Positions 38,761 to 47,178 of a DNA stretch of 64,000 nucleotides are shown one piece after another. Under the pieces are notes generated by a model that was not told where the DNA came from, searched no databases, and worked only from the letters and a program-made list of their open reading frames with translations. The stretch's first letter is position 1. Each line of letters opens with the position of its first letter. A program made the translations under genes and the position numbers. The stretch covers positions 1 to 64,000 of the forward strand of contig CALJHX010000016.1 in NCBI GenBank assembly GCA_937770485.1, read 5' to 3'. Source of the stretch: an uncultured Verrucomicrobiae bacterium. GTDB taxonomy: Bacteria; Verrucomicrobiota; Verrucomicrobiia; Limisphaerales; UBA1096.

Positions 38761-39219
38761 TCAACCCTGCTCTTCGTCGCCGCCGGCGGCCTGAATCTGC
38801 GTGAGCACCTCGGTCATGTCCTCCACCTCGTCGAACAAATCCGCCACCACGTACACCGGCGACTTGTAGTGGGAGGCCAACGCCAGGCAATCGCTTGGCC
38901 GGGCATCGACCTCCACGAGCTTACGGCCAAGTTCGTTTTCCTGTTCGAGAATCAGGCGGGCGAAGTAAGTCGAGTTTTTCAACTCCGTGATGACGACCCG
39001 CAGCAGCTTGATGCCGAACCCGTCCAGCAAGTGCCCGATCAGGTCGTGGGTCAGCGGCCGCTCCTTCGGGGTGTCATTCAGGAACATGCCGATCACGGCG
39101 CCCATGTTGTGCTCCACCTGAATGACGAACACCTTTTCCTCGTTCCCGATGAAGACAGCGCAGCCACTGTTCGCGGGGAGAATCCCCCGCACTTCAACTG
39201 ATACAGCGTCCTGACTCAT
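38761..39219 (-). CDS. Bifunctional nuclease (DUF151) family protein
   Basis: A 152-aa protein of the DUF151/bifunctional nuclease family. VEVRGILPANSGCAVFIGNEE is the N-terminal strand pair. MGAVIGMFLNDTPKERPLTHDLIGHLLDGFG and VEVDARPSDCLALASHYKSPVYV carry the conserved His/Asp and DARPSDAL-like motif. Thermotoga and plant members show nuclease activity. The ATG at 39219 (MSQDAVSVEV) fits family alignment better than the in-frame ATG at 39243. An acidic C-terminal tail follows. Confidence 0.88.
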   Translation of the reverse strand: MSQDAVSVEVRGILPANSGCAVFIGNEEKVFVIQVEHNMGAVIGMFLNDTPKERPLTHDLIGHLLDGFGIKLLRVVITELKNSTYFARLILEQENELGRKLVEVDARPSDCLALASHYKSPVYVVADLFDEVEDMTEVLTQIQAAGGDEEQG

Positions 39220-39275
39220 CGCCACGACGGTAGCACCACCCAAGCCGAAAACAAGCCCGGCTCACGCGGTAAAAA

Positions 39276-40103
39276 TCATGCCGAACACTCGCCAGCCAAA
39301 CGCCGGACCACCTCTCCCGCAGCAGCAAAACCAAACGCCCCGGTCACGAATGTCGCCGCGCCGAAGCCCCACTCGCAATTGAGCTTGAGCGACGATGACG
39401 ACTCCCTCGCTTCACTGCGACTGGCGCACACCGTGCCATCCGTCTTCGGATAAACCGGCGGCTCTGGCGAGAAAACACACGGCACACCCATCCTCTTACC
39501 CTCCCTTGGAAAACCATGATCCCGGCGCAACTGCGCACGCACCTTGGAGAGCAGCGGATCGTTGGTGGACTTGGCCAAGTCGGCCACCGCCGCTCTCGTG
39601 CCATCGCGCCGTCCGCCCGCCGCGCCGCTGGTGATCACCGGGATGCCCCGCTCCCGACAGTCGGCGATGAGTCGTGCCTTGTTGCCAACATTGTCAATCG
39701 CATCCACAACATAATCAAAGCCGTCCGCCAAGATTGCGCCGCTTGTTTTGTCGTTGAAAAACTCCGCGCGCGCCTTCACCCGACAGTCGGGATTGACCGC
39801 CGCGACACGCTTGGCCAACTCCTCCACCTTGAATTTGCCGAAGCCACCGTCGAGCGCCGGCAACTGCCGGTTCACATTCGTCACGCAGACCTCGTCTAGA
39901 TCCACCAGCGTCAACCCCCCGACACCCGAACGTGCCAGCGCCTCGACCGTCCACGACCCCACGCCACCCACGCCGACGACGCAGACATGCGCCTGGCCAA
40001 GCGAGCGCAAACCCGCCTCTCCATAAAGCCGAGCAATGCCCCCGAACCTGTCTGATTGTGTTTTGACTATACCCAAAACTCTTGGAAAAATTGCAAACTG
40101 CAA
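39276..40103 (-). CDS. tcdA: tRNA threonylcarbamoyladenosine dehydratase (TcdA/ThiF-like)
   Basis: A 275-aa E1-like adenylating enzyme most similar to TcdA (CsdL/YgdL), which cyclises t6A to ct6A at tRNA position 37. RFGGIARLYGEAGLRSL is the usual start region, followed by the ATP-binding VCVVGVGGVGSWTVEALARSG, DLDEVCVTNVNRQ, and DYVVDAIDNVGNKARLI. The far C-terminal FVTGAFGFAAAGEVVRRL is family-typical. The first in-frame start is a TTG at 40103, and a TTG just before GIVKTQSD is an alternative, so the N-terminus is uncertain by about 10 residues. A 14-bp palindrome copy lies at 39568-39581. Confidence 0.9.
   Translation of the reverse strand: MQFAIFPRVLGIVKTQSDRFGGIARLYGEAGLRSLGQAHVCVVGVGGVGSWTVEALARSGVGGLTLVDLDEVCVTNVNRQLPALDGGFGKFKVEELAKRVAAVNPDCRVKARAEFFNDKTSGAILADGFDYVVDAIDNVGNKARLIADCRERGIPVITSGAAGGRRDGTRAAVADLAKSTNDPLLSKVRAQLRRDHGFPREGKRMGVPCVFSPEPPVYPKTDGTVCASRSEARESSSSLKLNCEWGFGAATFVTGAFGFAAAGEVVRRLAGECSA
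39568..39581. repeat. Iterated palindrome variant GACTTGGCCAAGTC
   Basis: A perfect 14-bp palindrome with the usual CTTGGCCAAG core but GA/TC flanks instead of CG/CG: both flanks changed together. Inside tcdA. Confidence 0.95.
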
Positions 40104-40803
40104 ACGGATAATCAGCTACGCCCCTGCAACTCTTCGGTTGCTGTGAATGACAGCCCGCGGTCTCCGTTAAATTGGCTTCGAAAGCGTCGGTCGCTGGAGC
40201 CGGCTTTGCGGCGACCCGCAAGCCAACCCTCAAAACTCATCACTCCCATCGGCGACCAAGTGTTCTCAGACAGCCAGGTTATCGTATTCCGGCAAAGCCG
40301 CAAGCCGGCGCACTTCACGATCCTAGAGGTGCTGCTCGACGAGCGGCTCGAGCGTGATCCAAAGATCCTCGCTGTCAAACTGTGCCTGCGTGAGCTCTGC
40401 CCGCGACTGGCCAATCGGATCGGCTCGAAGTTAATTGATGAGCCGCGACTGCCGGCTGACAGTCTTCGGTAGATCTCCCAAGCGCTGTTCCAATGCCAAG
40501 AATATTTTCGCACTAGATTGAAACAACTCCGTGTTATCGGCGCTATTCCTGGGGCTCGCACCGAAAACAAGAATCAAGGTGACAAAGCCCAACATGATGC
40601 CGAGGGTTGCTTTTGCAGTTCACCGGAAAAAGCTTCGCTCAAAAAAAAAGAAAGCAGGGCCAAGCTGCATACGGTTTAGCCCAACCCTGCTACCTCTCCA
40701 CTCGAAGAGGTTGTGGGAAACAGTCAGCCCAAGCCCCGGGAGAGTCAATCCGTTTTCAGGCTTTTTTTAGCGCCGATTTCCGCGCTCGCCTTGGCCAAGC
40801 CGG
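40104..40803. other. 700-bp region without a supported gene
   Basis: A plus-strand frame (40056-40472) and an overlapping minus-strand frame (40112-40570) are open but neither resembles a family. The plus frame contains FRQSRKPAHFTILEVLLDERLERDPK, which may be an old gene fragment. A 6-bp stem with a large loop (GCAGGG/CCCTGC, 40654-40690) followed on the minus strand by a long T-run (complement of 40641-40649) is terminator-like but has no upstream gene to serve. A palindrome copy ends the region (40790-40799). Confidence 0.45.
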
Positions 40804-42285
40804 TTGGGCAAACTGAGCTGCCTTGTGAGAGGATTCACCAAAATCATCGCCGGCCTGTTCGGCTTTTCCATCGCCACATCGGCCTCCCTGCACGCGCAGG
40901 AGACCGCGCCGCTCGACATTTGGACCGCCGCCGCCAAGGGCGACATCGACCGCCTCAACACTCTGCTCGCCGGGGACGACGAAGCCGCTAACTCCGGCGA
41001 CGAAGCCGGCAACTCGCCCCTTCACCACGCTGCATGGAACAGCCAACTCGTAGCGATGCAACTGCTGCTCGGCCACGACGCCGACATCAACCAGCAAAGC
41101 GACCAACTCTGGACGCCACTCCACTGGGCCACGCGCAACGGACGGGCGCAGTCGGTCGGGTGGCTGCTCGATCACGGGGCCAAGGTGGACGTCCCGGCGC
41201 ACCTTGGCCAAACCGCGCTGCACATCGCCGCAGAGCAAAATTACAGGGCAAGCCTCGCGCTGCTGCTCGCCGCCGGGGCCGACCCCAACGCGAACGACAT
41301 TAACAGCCAAACGCCGGTTCACCTCGCTGCGCTCGACGGCTACACGGTGACGGCGACTCAACTACTTGACAGCGGCGGCGACATCGAGGCCAAGACTAGA
41401 TGGGGCGCCACGCCGCTCAGCGCCGCCGCCGCCCGCGGTCGCACCTCGACCGTAGCCGCACTGCTCCTGCGCAAGGCTGAGGTGGATCCGAAAACCGACG
41501 CCGGCTGGACGCCGCTCTTCGCTGCTGTCGTCGGCAAATACAAGGGGCCGGCGCAGTTCCTGCGTAACAGCGCCGCAGATATTCACATCGTCACCGGGGC
41601 CGGCAACACGCTACTGCACGCCGCCGCCTCGAGCGGCATGGACGAATGGATCGTCGATCTGCTTGACGCCGGGCTCGGCATCAACGCGGAGGACTCCGGC
41701 GGCCGGACGCCGCTCGACCATGCCCGTGAAAATCTCTGGGAGGAAACCACCAAGCTGCTCTTGGCCAAGGGTGCCAAGCCGGGGCGAAAGCTGACACTGC
41801 ATCACGCTGCCATTTCCGGCGACCTGGGCAAGGTGCGGCAGCTTGTCGCCGCTGGGGCTGACTTGGCCAAGCGCGACGACTGGCACCTCCCGCCGCGCAA
41901 CCGGACGCCCCTCCACTACGCCGCCGAGGGAGGCAATGTGGCCGTGGTCGATACCCTCATCCGGGCCGGGGCCGACCCGCGCGCGGTCGATTACTCAGGC
42001 TGGACGCCGATGATCGTCGCATTGTCCAAGCGCCACATCGAGGCCGCGAACGTGCTGAAGAAATGGCAGTCGCTCCCCGGCATCGTAAGTGTGAACCACG
42101 ATGGGCAGATGAACTTCGAGGTGATCGGAGTCGATGGCACGCAATGCGACATCGAAGTGTCGGTGGACTTGAAAAAGTGGAGCCGCGTTGGCCAGGTGAG
42201 TCTCGAAAACGGCCGGGGCAGTTTTCTGGATGCCCGCCGTATCTGGCTGCCCCACTGCTTCTACCGGGCTAAGACGGTGGAGTAG
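40804..42285 (+). CDS. Secreted ankyrin-repeat protein with C-terminal carbohydrate-type domain
   Basis: A protein of about 493 aa. The N-terminus has a hydrophobic signal (FTKIIAGLFGFSIATSASLHAQ). The likely start is the TTG at 40804 or the in-frame GTG at 40825; no ATG is suitable. About eleven ankyrin repeats (NSPLHHAAWNS, TPLHWATRNGRAQSVGWLL, TALHIAAEQN and so on) fill residues 45-420. The final 65 residues (CDIEVSVDLKKWSRVG ... FYRAK) match the short C-terminal motif with WTRVG/FYR seen on many Verrucomicrobiota exported proteins. It may be a periplasmic or surface interaction protein. It is a second, longer relative of the ankyrin lipoprotein at 9691. Confidence 0.88.
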   Translation: MGKLSCLVRGFTKIIAGLFGFSIATSASLHAQETAPLDIWTAAAKGDIDRLNTLLAGDDEAANSGDEAGNSPLHHAAWNSQLVAMQLLLGHDADINQQSDQLWTPLHWATRNGRAQSVGWLLDHGAKVDVPAHLGQTALHIAAEQNYRASLALLLAAGADPNANDINSQTPVHLAALDGYTVTATQLLDSGGDIEAKTRWGATPLSAAAARGRTSTVAALLLRKAEVDPKTDAGWTPLFAAVVGKYKGPAQFLRNSAADIHIVTGAGNTLLHAAASSGMDEWIVDLLDAGLGINAEDSGGRTPLDHARENLWEETTKLLLAKGAKPGRKLTLHHAAISGDLGKVRQLVAAGADLAKRDDWHLPPRNRTPLHYAAEGGNVAVVDTLIRAGADPRAVDYSGWTPMIVALSKRHIEAANVLKKWQSLPGIVSVNHDGQMNFEVIGVDGTQCDIEVSVDLKKWSRVGQVSLENGRGSFLDARRIWLPHCFYRAKTVE

Positions 42286-42287
42286 TT

Positions 42288-43568
42288 TCAAGCCGACTCC
42301 AGCCGCGAACGCCTCGCCGCCCAGGCGAACGCCAACGCCGAAAACAGCATCAGCGTCGACTCCGCACCGAGCGTCAGCCAGGCGGCGGCGGTGTTGCCGT
42401 GAATCGGCAGCAGCCAAAAATACAGCACGCCGGAGACAAGGCAGCACGGCAGGCAGCACAGCACCGGCAGCTTGTCTCGATGTTCCGCCCACAGCGCCCA
42501 GGTGAACATCGCCGTGCCAACCGCGAAAAACTTGCCGAGCACCAGCACCGGCAACAACCCCGCCGCACTCGCGTAGGCCTCCCCGAAAATCAGCGGGTAC
42601 AGCCACTCAACGATCAGCCAGAGACCGCCGGAAAAAAGCAATCCCGCCGCCGCCGCGCCGCCCGCCAGAAGAAGCACCCGCCGCCGGAACATCGCCACGT
42701 CGGCCTGCCTCCACACCACAAGCCGCGGCGCCATGATGATGCCGAAGTAGTGCAGGAACATTTGCAGTGCGACCACAAGTTGTTGCGCCGAACCGAACAG
42801 CCCGCTGTCCGTTTTGCCGAGTAAAAAGTAGGTCATCGGCAGCGCCATGTTGGCCAACAGGAAATAGCTCAAGTTGAACGCCCAAATCAGCCTTGCCTCG
42901 CGGAACAACGCACCAGCCTTGGCCAAGCGCTCGATGCTTAGGCAACGGAAGCCCAGCTCGCGCGACATCCGCCACCAAACGAAACCGACCACCAGCGCGT
43001 TGACCCCGAGCAGCACAAACAAGTCGCTGCCAAGCGCCTGGCCTTTCTCGAAAAACAGGATGAACCAAAGGCTCGCCGCGACCGATGAGAGCAGTTGAAA
43101 CCGCGACGCGCGCGGCATTTGTTCCGTGGCCTGAAACAGCCAACTGTAGTCGAGACTGATCACGAGCAGGAACAGCGCACCGGCCAGCCACGTCCAGCGC
43201 TCCAGCCCCTCGAGTGGGCTCAGCCAAACACCCGCCGCCCAAAGCACAGCGGCGACGAGGCCCAACACGAGCCGAAACGTAAAAATCGCCGGGGCAATCC
43301 CGCCCGCCTTGGCCGTGCCCTTGGCAACGTGCCGCACCGCGACGGTGTCCAACCCAAACGCGAGGCACAACTGCAGCGTCATCGCCAGCGTGATGATTGT
43401 GCGCGACACGCCGATGTTGTCCGGGCCAAGGCAGCGCGTGGCGTACACCATGCCGACAACCTGAAACAGTTTGCCCAGCACCTGCCACAGCATCGTGCCG
43501 GAGAAGTCGCGGAACAGCTTGGCCCGGGACAGGTCGTCCGCTGCTGTGCCTTGACTGTTTGTTCCCAT
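42288..43568 (-). CDS. Polysaccharide/lipid flippase (MATE/MVF-like, Wzx type)
   Basis: A 426-aa membrane protein with about 12-14 hydrophobic segments, resembling Wzx/RfbX-type O-antigen and lipid-linked-sugar flippases. The start MGTNSQG at 43568 is preferred over an in-frame ATG at 43610, which extends toward the mqnA stop. FSGTMLWQVLGKLFQVVGMVYATRCLGPDNIG is typical of the first helix pair, and the Gly/Pro-rich helices AGVWLSPLEG and FGIIMAPRLVVWR follow. It is 42 bp downstream of mqnA and may be carried on that transcript. The substrate is unknown. Confidence 0.8.
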   Translation of the reverse strand: MGTNSQGTAADDLSRAKLFRDFSGTMLWQVLGKLFQVVGMVYATRCLGPDNIGVSRTIITLAMTLQLCLAFGLDTVAVRHVAKGTAKAGGIAPAIFTFRLVLGLVAAVLWAAGVWLSPLEGLERWTWLAGALFLLVISLDYSWLFQATEQMPRASRFQLLSSVAASLWFILFFEKGQALGSDLFVLLGVNALVVGFVWWRMSRELGFRCLSIERLAKAGALFREARLIWAFNLSYFLLANMALPMTYFLLGKTDSGLFGSAQQLVVALQMFLHYFGIIMAPRLVVWRQADVAMFRRRVLLLAGGAAAAGLLFSGGLWLIVEWLYPLIFGEAYASAAGLLPVLVLGKFFAVGTAMFTWALWAEHRDKLPVLCCLPCCLVSGVLYFWLLPIHGNTAAAWLTLGAESTLMLFSALAFAWAARRSRLESA

Positions 43569-43610
43569 CGCTCCCCGCGACAGTAGCAAACCAAGCCGCC
43601 GATGAGCCAC

Positions 43611-44384
43611 CTAAAACCCGGCGATGTATTTCGGCCCGTATACGGTCTCGTCGGTGATGGCTCGGAGGCGTTCGACGAAGCAGGCGATGCCCTGTTTTTC
43701 GCGTTCGCCCAGGTCGAAGCGGATGTGTTCGCGGAGGTAGGCGGCTCGCAGCTCAGCGTCGAACTCGGGATGCGTGGCGATGATTTCGTCGAGCTTGGCC
43801 AAACCGTCCCGCTTAGCTTGCAGGAGCTTTTGACCAAGGCCGGGCGGACGTTGATCGCGGCGAATCGCCCAGACGGCGAAGACAAACGGCAGGCCGGTGT
43901 CCTCGCGCCAAGCCTGGCCAAGGTCGAAGATTTTGTGGTCGTGCCGCGAGCGCAAAAACTCGAGACCGGGATTGCCGATCAGCAGCACGGCATCCCGCTC
44001 GGCGGCGCGGTCGTAGTCGCCGAACGGCTCGAGCCTCGGTGAGTGCCCGCGCTTTGCCAAGGTCACCTTGAGCAGGTTGACGCTCGAGAGCGACGCCGTG
44101 TCGCAGTGGATGACATCGACTTGCTCTAGCGGTTTTTTATGCGCGACGAAAACACTCTTCACCGGCCCGTCGGATGCCACCGCCACACCGTCGAGAATGT
44201 CGTACAGATCATTGAACAACACCTCGGTGATGCTGACCAAGCCGGCGGCAAATGCACCGGCGCGCAGGCGCTTGGCCAGGCTGCTCGGCGGCAAAAACTC
44301 GGTCTCGCCCTCGATCCCGAAGGTCAACGGCGCGGAATTGAGATACGGCACGGAGCCGATTCGCTTGGCCTTCGACTCCCCCAT
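43611..44384 (-). CDS. mqnA: Chorismate dehydratase MqnA
   Basis: A 257-aa periplasmic-binding-protein-like enzyme that dehydrates chorismate to 3-enolpyruvyl-benzoate, the first committed step of the futalosine route to menaquinone. Family features: RIGSVPYLNSAPLTFGIE near the N-terminus, AAGLVSITEVLFND, SVFVAHKKPLEQVDVIHCD, LLIGNPGLEF, and EHIRFDLGEREKQGI. Here it follows mqnE by 3 bp. Co-location of mqnA, mqnE, a UbiA-type prenyltransferase and ubiX marks a menaquinone operon. mqnB, mqnC and mqnD are not in the window. Confidence 0.93.
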   Translation of the reverse strand: MGESKAKRIGSVPYLNSAPLTFGIEGETEFLPPSSLAKRLRAGAFAAGLVSITEVLFNDLYDILDGVAVASDGPVKSVFVAHKKPLEQVDVIHCDTASLSSVNLLKVTLAKRGHSPRLEPFGDYDRAAERDAVLLIGNPGLEFLRSRHDHKIFDLGQAWREDTGLPFVFAVWAIRRDQRPPGLGQKLLQAKRDGLAKLDEIIATHPEFDAELRAAYLREHIRFDLGEREKQGIACFVERLRAITDETVYGPKYIAGF

Positions 44385-44387
44385 CTC

Positions 44388-45506
44388 TCAGGCCTTGGCC
44401 ATGGCCTCCTCTCCGCTCCATTCGCGCACCGGCTCGTAAAACGTATCGCGCTGCACCGGCACCCGGCCGGCCTCGCGGATGGCTTGGATCATGTCGGTTT
44501 CCGTTTGCAGTTGCGGCGTGTCGGCGCCGGCCATGTGAAAAATCTTCTCCTCAAGAATCGTGCCGTGCACGTCGTCTGCGCCGTAGTTCAGCGCGACCTG
44601 CGCGAGTTTCATCCCCATGCCAACCCAGTACGCGGTGATGTGGTCGAAGTTGTCGAGGTACAGCCGCGCGACGGCGAGCGTACGCAGCATGTCGAAACCG
44701 GTCGGCGAGTGCTCGACCGGGATCTCGTTGTTGTCCGGCTGATACGGAAGCGGAATGAAGCCAGTAAAACCGCCGGTCTCATCCTGCAACTCGCGAAGTT
44801 GCCGCATATGGTCGACACGATCCCCAAGCGTCTCGAGGTGGCCGAACAACATCGTGCAAGTGCTCCGGCCGCCGAGCGTGTGCCACGCGCGATGCACGTC
44901 GAGGTACTCTTCAGCCGTCTCCTTACCGCGCGCGATGCGGTCGCGCACCTCTTTGCGGAAAATCTCCGCGCCACCGCCGGTCAGCGAGTCGAGGCCAAGC
45001 GACTTGAACTCAGCGAGCACCTCCGGCACCGGTTTTTTCGCGAGCCAGGCGAGATGCAAAATTTCAATCGCGGTGAAGCACTTGAGCTGGAGCCGCTCGT
45101 CAACAGCCTTCAACTCGCGGATCATTTCCGTGTAGTGACTAAACGGCAGCGACGGGTGCAACCCGCCGACGATGTGCAACTCGGTGATGCCGATCGACAG
45201 CGCCTCCCTCGCCTTTTGCACCATGTCGGGGATTGCCAACTCGAAGCCATCGGCGTCGCGTTTCTTGCGCGAGAAGGCGCAGAACTGACAGCTCAGGATG
45301 CAGTAGTTTGAATAATTGAAATAGCGGTTGAGAATGTAGCTGGCGCGGTTGTTGTTTTTGCGGCGGTTGGCCTCGTCGGCGAGTTGGCCAAGCGCGTTGA
45401 GGTCGCCGCACTCGAGCAGTCGCAGCGCGTCGGCCTCGTCGATCCGTTGGCCAAGCGCGGTTTTTTCGCGGATGCCTTGCAGTTCATCTGGAATAAAAAA
45501 ACTCAC
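44388..45506 (-). CDS. mqnE: Aminofutalosine synthase MqnE (radical SAM)
   Basis: A 372-aa radical SAM enzyme that joins 3-enolpyruvyl-benzoate to the adenosyl radical, giving 6-amino-6-deoxyfutalosine. The [4Fe-4S]-binding motif is C69-x3-C73-x2-C76 (YCILSCQFCAF). HIVGGLHPSLPF and LTGGGAEIF are strongly MqnE-like, the latter separating it from MqnC. Overlaps: its ATG shares 4 bp with the 3' end of the prenyltransferase gene, and mqnA begins 3 bp after its stop. Confidence 0.94.
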   Translation of the reverse strand: MSFFIPDELQGIREKTALGQRIDEADALRLLECGDLNALGQLADEANRRKNNNRASYILNRYFNYSNYCILSCQFCAFSRKKRDADGFELAIPDMVQKAREALSIGITELHIVGGLHPSLPFSHYTEMIRELKAVDERLQLKCFTAIEILHLAWLAKKPVPEVLAEFKSLGLDSLTGGGAEIFRKEVRDRIARGKETAEEYLDVHRAWHTLGGRSTCTMLFGHLETLGDRVDHMRQLRELQDETGGFTGFIPLPYQPDNNEIPVEHSPTGFDMLRTLAVARLYLDNFDHITAYWVGMGMKLAQVALNYGADDVHGTILEEKIFHMAGADTPQLQTETDMIQAIREAGRVPVQRDTFYEPVREWSGEEAMAKA

Positions 45507-46522
45507 TGGATTCGGCGGAAGAAAGGAAACAGTATTTCAGTGGCCACGACGAAAAAAAAGACCGAGCTGATAAGGGCGTTGAGCTTGAAAAATGACGTGT
45601 TGATCCAGCTCAAGCTGCGCTTGCGGGCGAGCCAATGCTCGAACGCGAGGCAAAACAAAATAATCAGCCAACCGATGAGAAACGCGACTCGCATCTTGAG
45701 CAAAATGCCAAACAGCAATATTAGCCCGAGCATGATCATGTGCGAGAGGAAGGCAGCAGTGAGCGCATTTTTTGGTCCCCAAGCCGTCACGAGAGAGCGC
45801 AGGCCGTGTTGACGGTCGAACTCGAAATCCTGCATCGCATAAATGATGTCGAACCCAATCAGCCAAAACACCACGGAAATGCCAAGCACGAGCGGCGGCA
45901 GCAGGCTTTGGCCAAGCGGCAGCATTTGGAACAACTCCGCCATCGTGCCGCCCTTCACCGCGATCCATGCACCGACCGGCGCCAGCGCCAGCGCGATACC
46001 TAGCCAAAGGTGCGTGTAGTCGGTGAACCGTTTTGTGAGCGAGTAAAAGCAGATGAAAAACAGCGCCACCGGCCCAAGCACAAGGCAGGCAGTGTTGATA
46101 AAACCGGCCGCAATGAGAAAGCCCGCGCCGCTCAAGAGGCAAAGCGACCACGCACTGAACAGGCTAATCTCGCCGGCCGGCAGATGGCGTTCGGCGGTGC
46201 GCGGGTTTTTCGCGTCGAACTTGCGATCGACGATGCGGTTGAATGCCATCGCGCACGTCCGCGCGCAAACCATGCAGACGATGATCAGCACAAAAAGCTT
46301 CACGCCGGGAAAACCGAACCGAAGCGCCAATTCCGGTAACCCGTCCTTGGCACCTTCCATGTAAAAGTAATGCTCACGCGAGGCGACCATCATCGAGGCG
46401 AGGGCGAACGGCATCGCAAAAAGCGTGTGCGAAAATTTCACGAATCCGCCCCACTTGACGAGCAACCCGGACAACCCGCGCGGCTTGGGCTTCGGTGCGT
46501 TGACTAGTTTCATCTCGCTCAT
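45503..46522 (-). CDS. mqnP: UbiA-family prenyltransferase, menaquinone pathway (MqnP)
   Basis: A 339-aa integral membrane prenyltransferase. The aspartate-rich motif NRIVDRKFDAKNPRTAERHLPAG binds Mg-polyprenyl diphosphate, and a second Asp motif lies in YAMQDFEFDRQHGLRSL. About eight or nine helices are seen. In a futalosine context it would prenylate 1,4-dihydroxy-6-naphthoate (MqnP). It overlaps mqnE and ubiX by 4 bp each, so the order ubiX-mqnP-mqnE-mqnA is tightly coupled. Confidence 0.9.
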   Translation of the reverse strand: MSEMKLVNAPKPKPRGLSGLLVKWGGFVKFSHTLFAMPFALASMMVASREHYFYMEGAKDGLPELALRFGFPGVKLFVLIIVCMVCARTCAMAFNRIVDRKFDAKNPRTAERHLPAGEISLFSAWSLCLLSGAGFLIAAGFINTACLVLGPVALFFICFYSLTKRFTDYTHLWLGIALALAPVGAWIAVKGGTMAELFQMLPLGQSLLPPLVLGISVVFWLIGFDIIYAMQDFEFDRQHGLRSLVTAWGPKNALTAAFLSHMIMLGLILLFGILLKMRVAFLIGWLIILFCLAFEHWLARKRSLSWINTSFFKLNALISSVFFFVVATEILFPFFRRIQ

Positions 46523-47073
46523 TCCTCCTCCTGCCAGCGCGGCGAGGCCTCGTTCTCCACGCCCAAGTGGTCGAGCACCCGCGCCACCACCGTGTCGGCC
46601 ACTTCCTCAACCGTCTGCGGCTTAAAATAAAAATGCGGGTTCGCCGGCAGGATCGTCGCGCCGGCCAGCAGCAACAGTTCCATGTTTTTGAGTTGCACCA
46701 AATTCAGCGGCGTCTCGCGTGTCACGAGAATCAGCTTCCGGTTTTCTTTCAGCGAAACATCGGCGGCGCGCAGCAAAACGTTGTCAGCGAAGCCGTGTGC
46801 GATGCGCCCCATCGTGCCCATCGTGCACGGGATGACGACCATCGCGTCGCACGCGTTCGAGCCACTGGCAAACGGCGCGTTCATGCTCTTGAGCCCATGC
46901 TTCTCGATGCCCTTGGCCAGGCGCAGGCCGTTCGGCAACTCCTGCTTGATCACCGTTTGCGCGTAGGCGCTGAGCACGACGTGTGTCTCGTGCCCGTACA
47001 CCCCCAGGCGGTCGAGTAGGCGCTGGGCATAAATCATCCCGCTGGCTCCGGTTATGGCAACAAGAATTCTCAT
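46519..47073 (-). CDS. ubiX: UbiX-family flavin prenyltransferase
   Basis: A 184-aa enzyme that makes prenylated FMN, the cofactor of UbiD-type decarboxylases. MRILVAITGASGMIYAQRLLDRL, the flavin-binding CDAMVVIPCTMGTMGRIAHGFADNVLLRAADVSLKE, and LILVTRETPLNLVQLKNM are characteristic. The start at 47073 (MRILVAITG) fits the family; an in-frame ATG at 47100 adds nine residues. In the futalosine pathway a UbiX/UbiD-like pair is assumed to decarboxylate the dihydroxynaphthoate intermediate; no ubiD is visible here. First gene of the operon. Confidence 0.94.
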   Translation of the reverse strand: MRILVAITGASGMIYAQRLLDRLGVYGHETHVVLSAYAQTVIKQELPNGLRLAKGIEKHGLKSMNAPFASGSNACDAMVVIPCTMGTMGRIAHGFADNVLLRAADVSLKENRKLILVTRETPLNLVQLKNMELLLLAGATILPANPHFYFKPQTVEEVADTVVARVLDHLGVENEASPRWQEEE

Positions 47074-47178
47074 TTCGACGCAAAAACACCCCTCCATCAA
47101 GGGACGTCGAATATGCGTCAGGCCAAGCCGTCTTGTCGAGCTAACGTGCCGCGCGCGGCTTGACAGTCACGCCTCCGG

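Noticed and set aside
40641-40690. Minus-strand rho-independent terminator
   Set aside because: Short 6-bp stem with a 25-base loop and no gene ending upstream on that strand; too weak to call.
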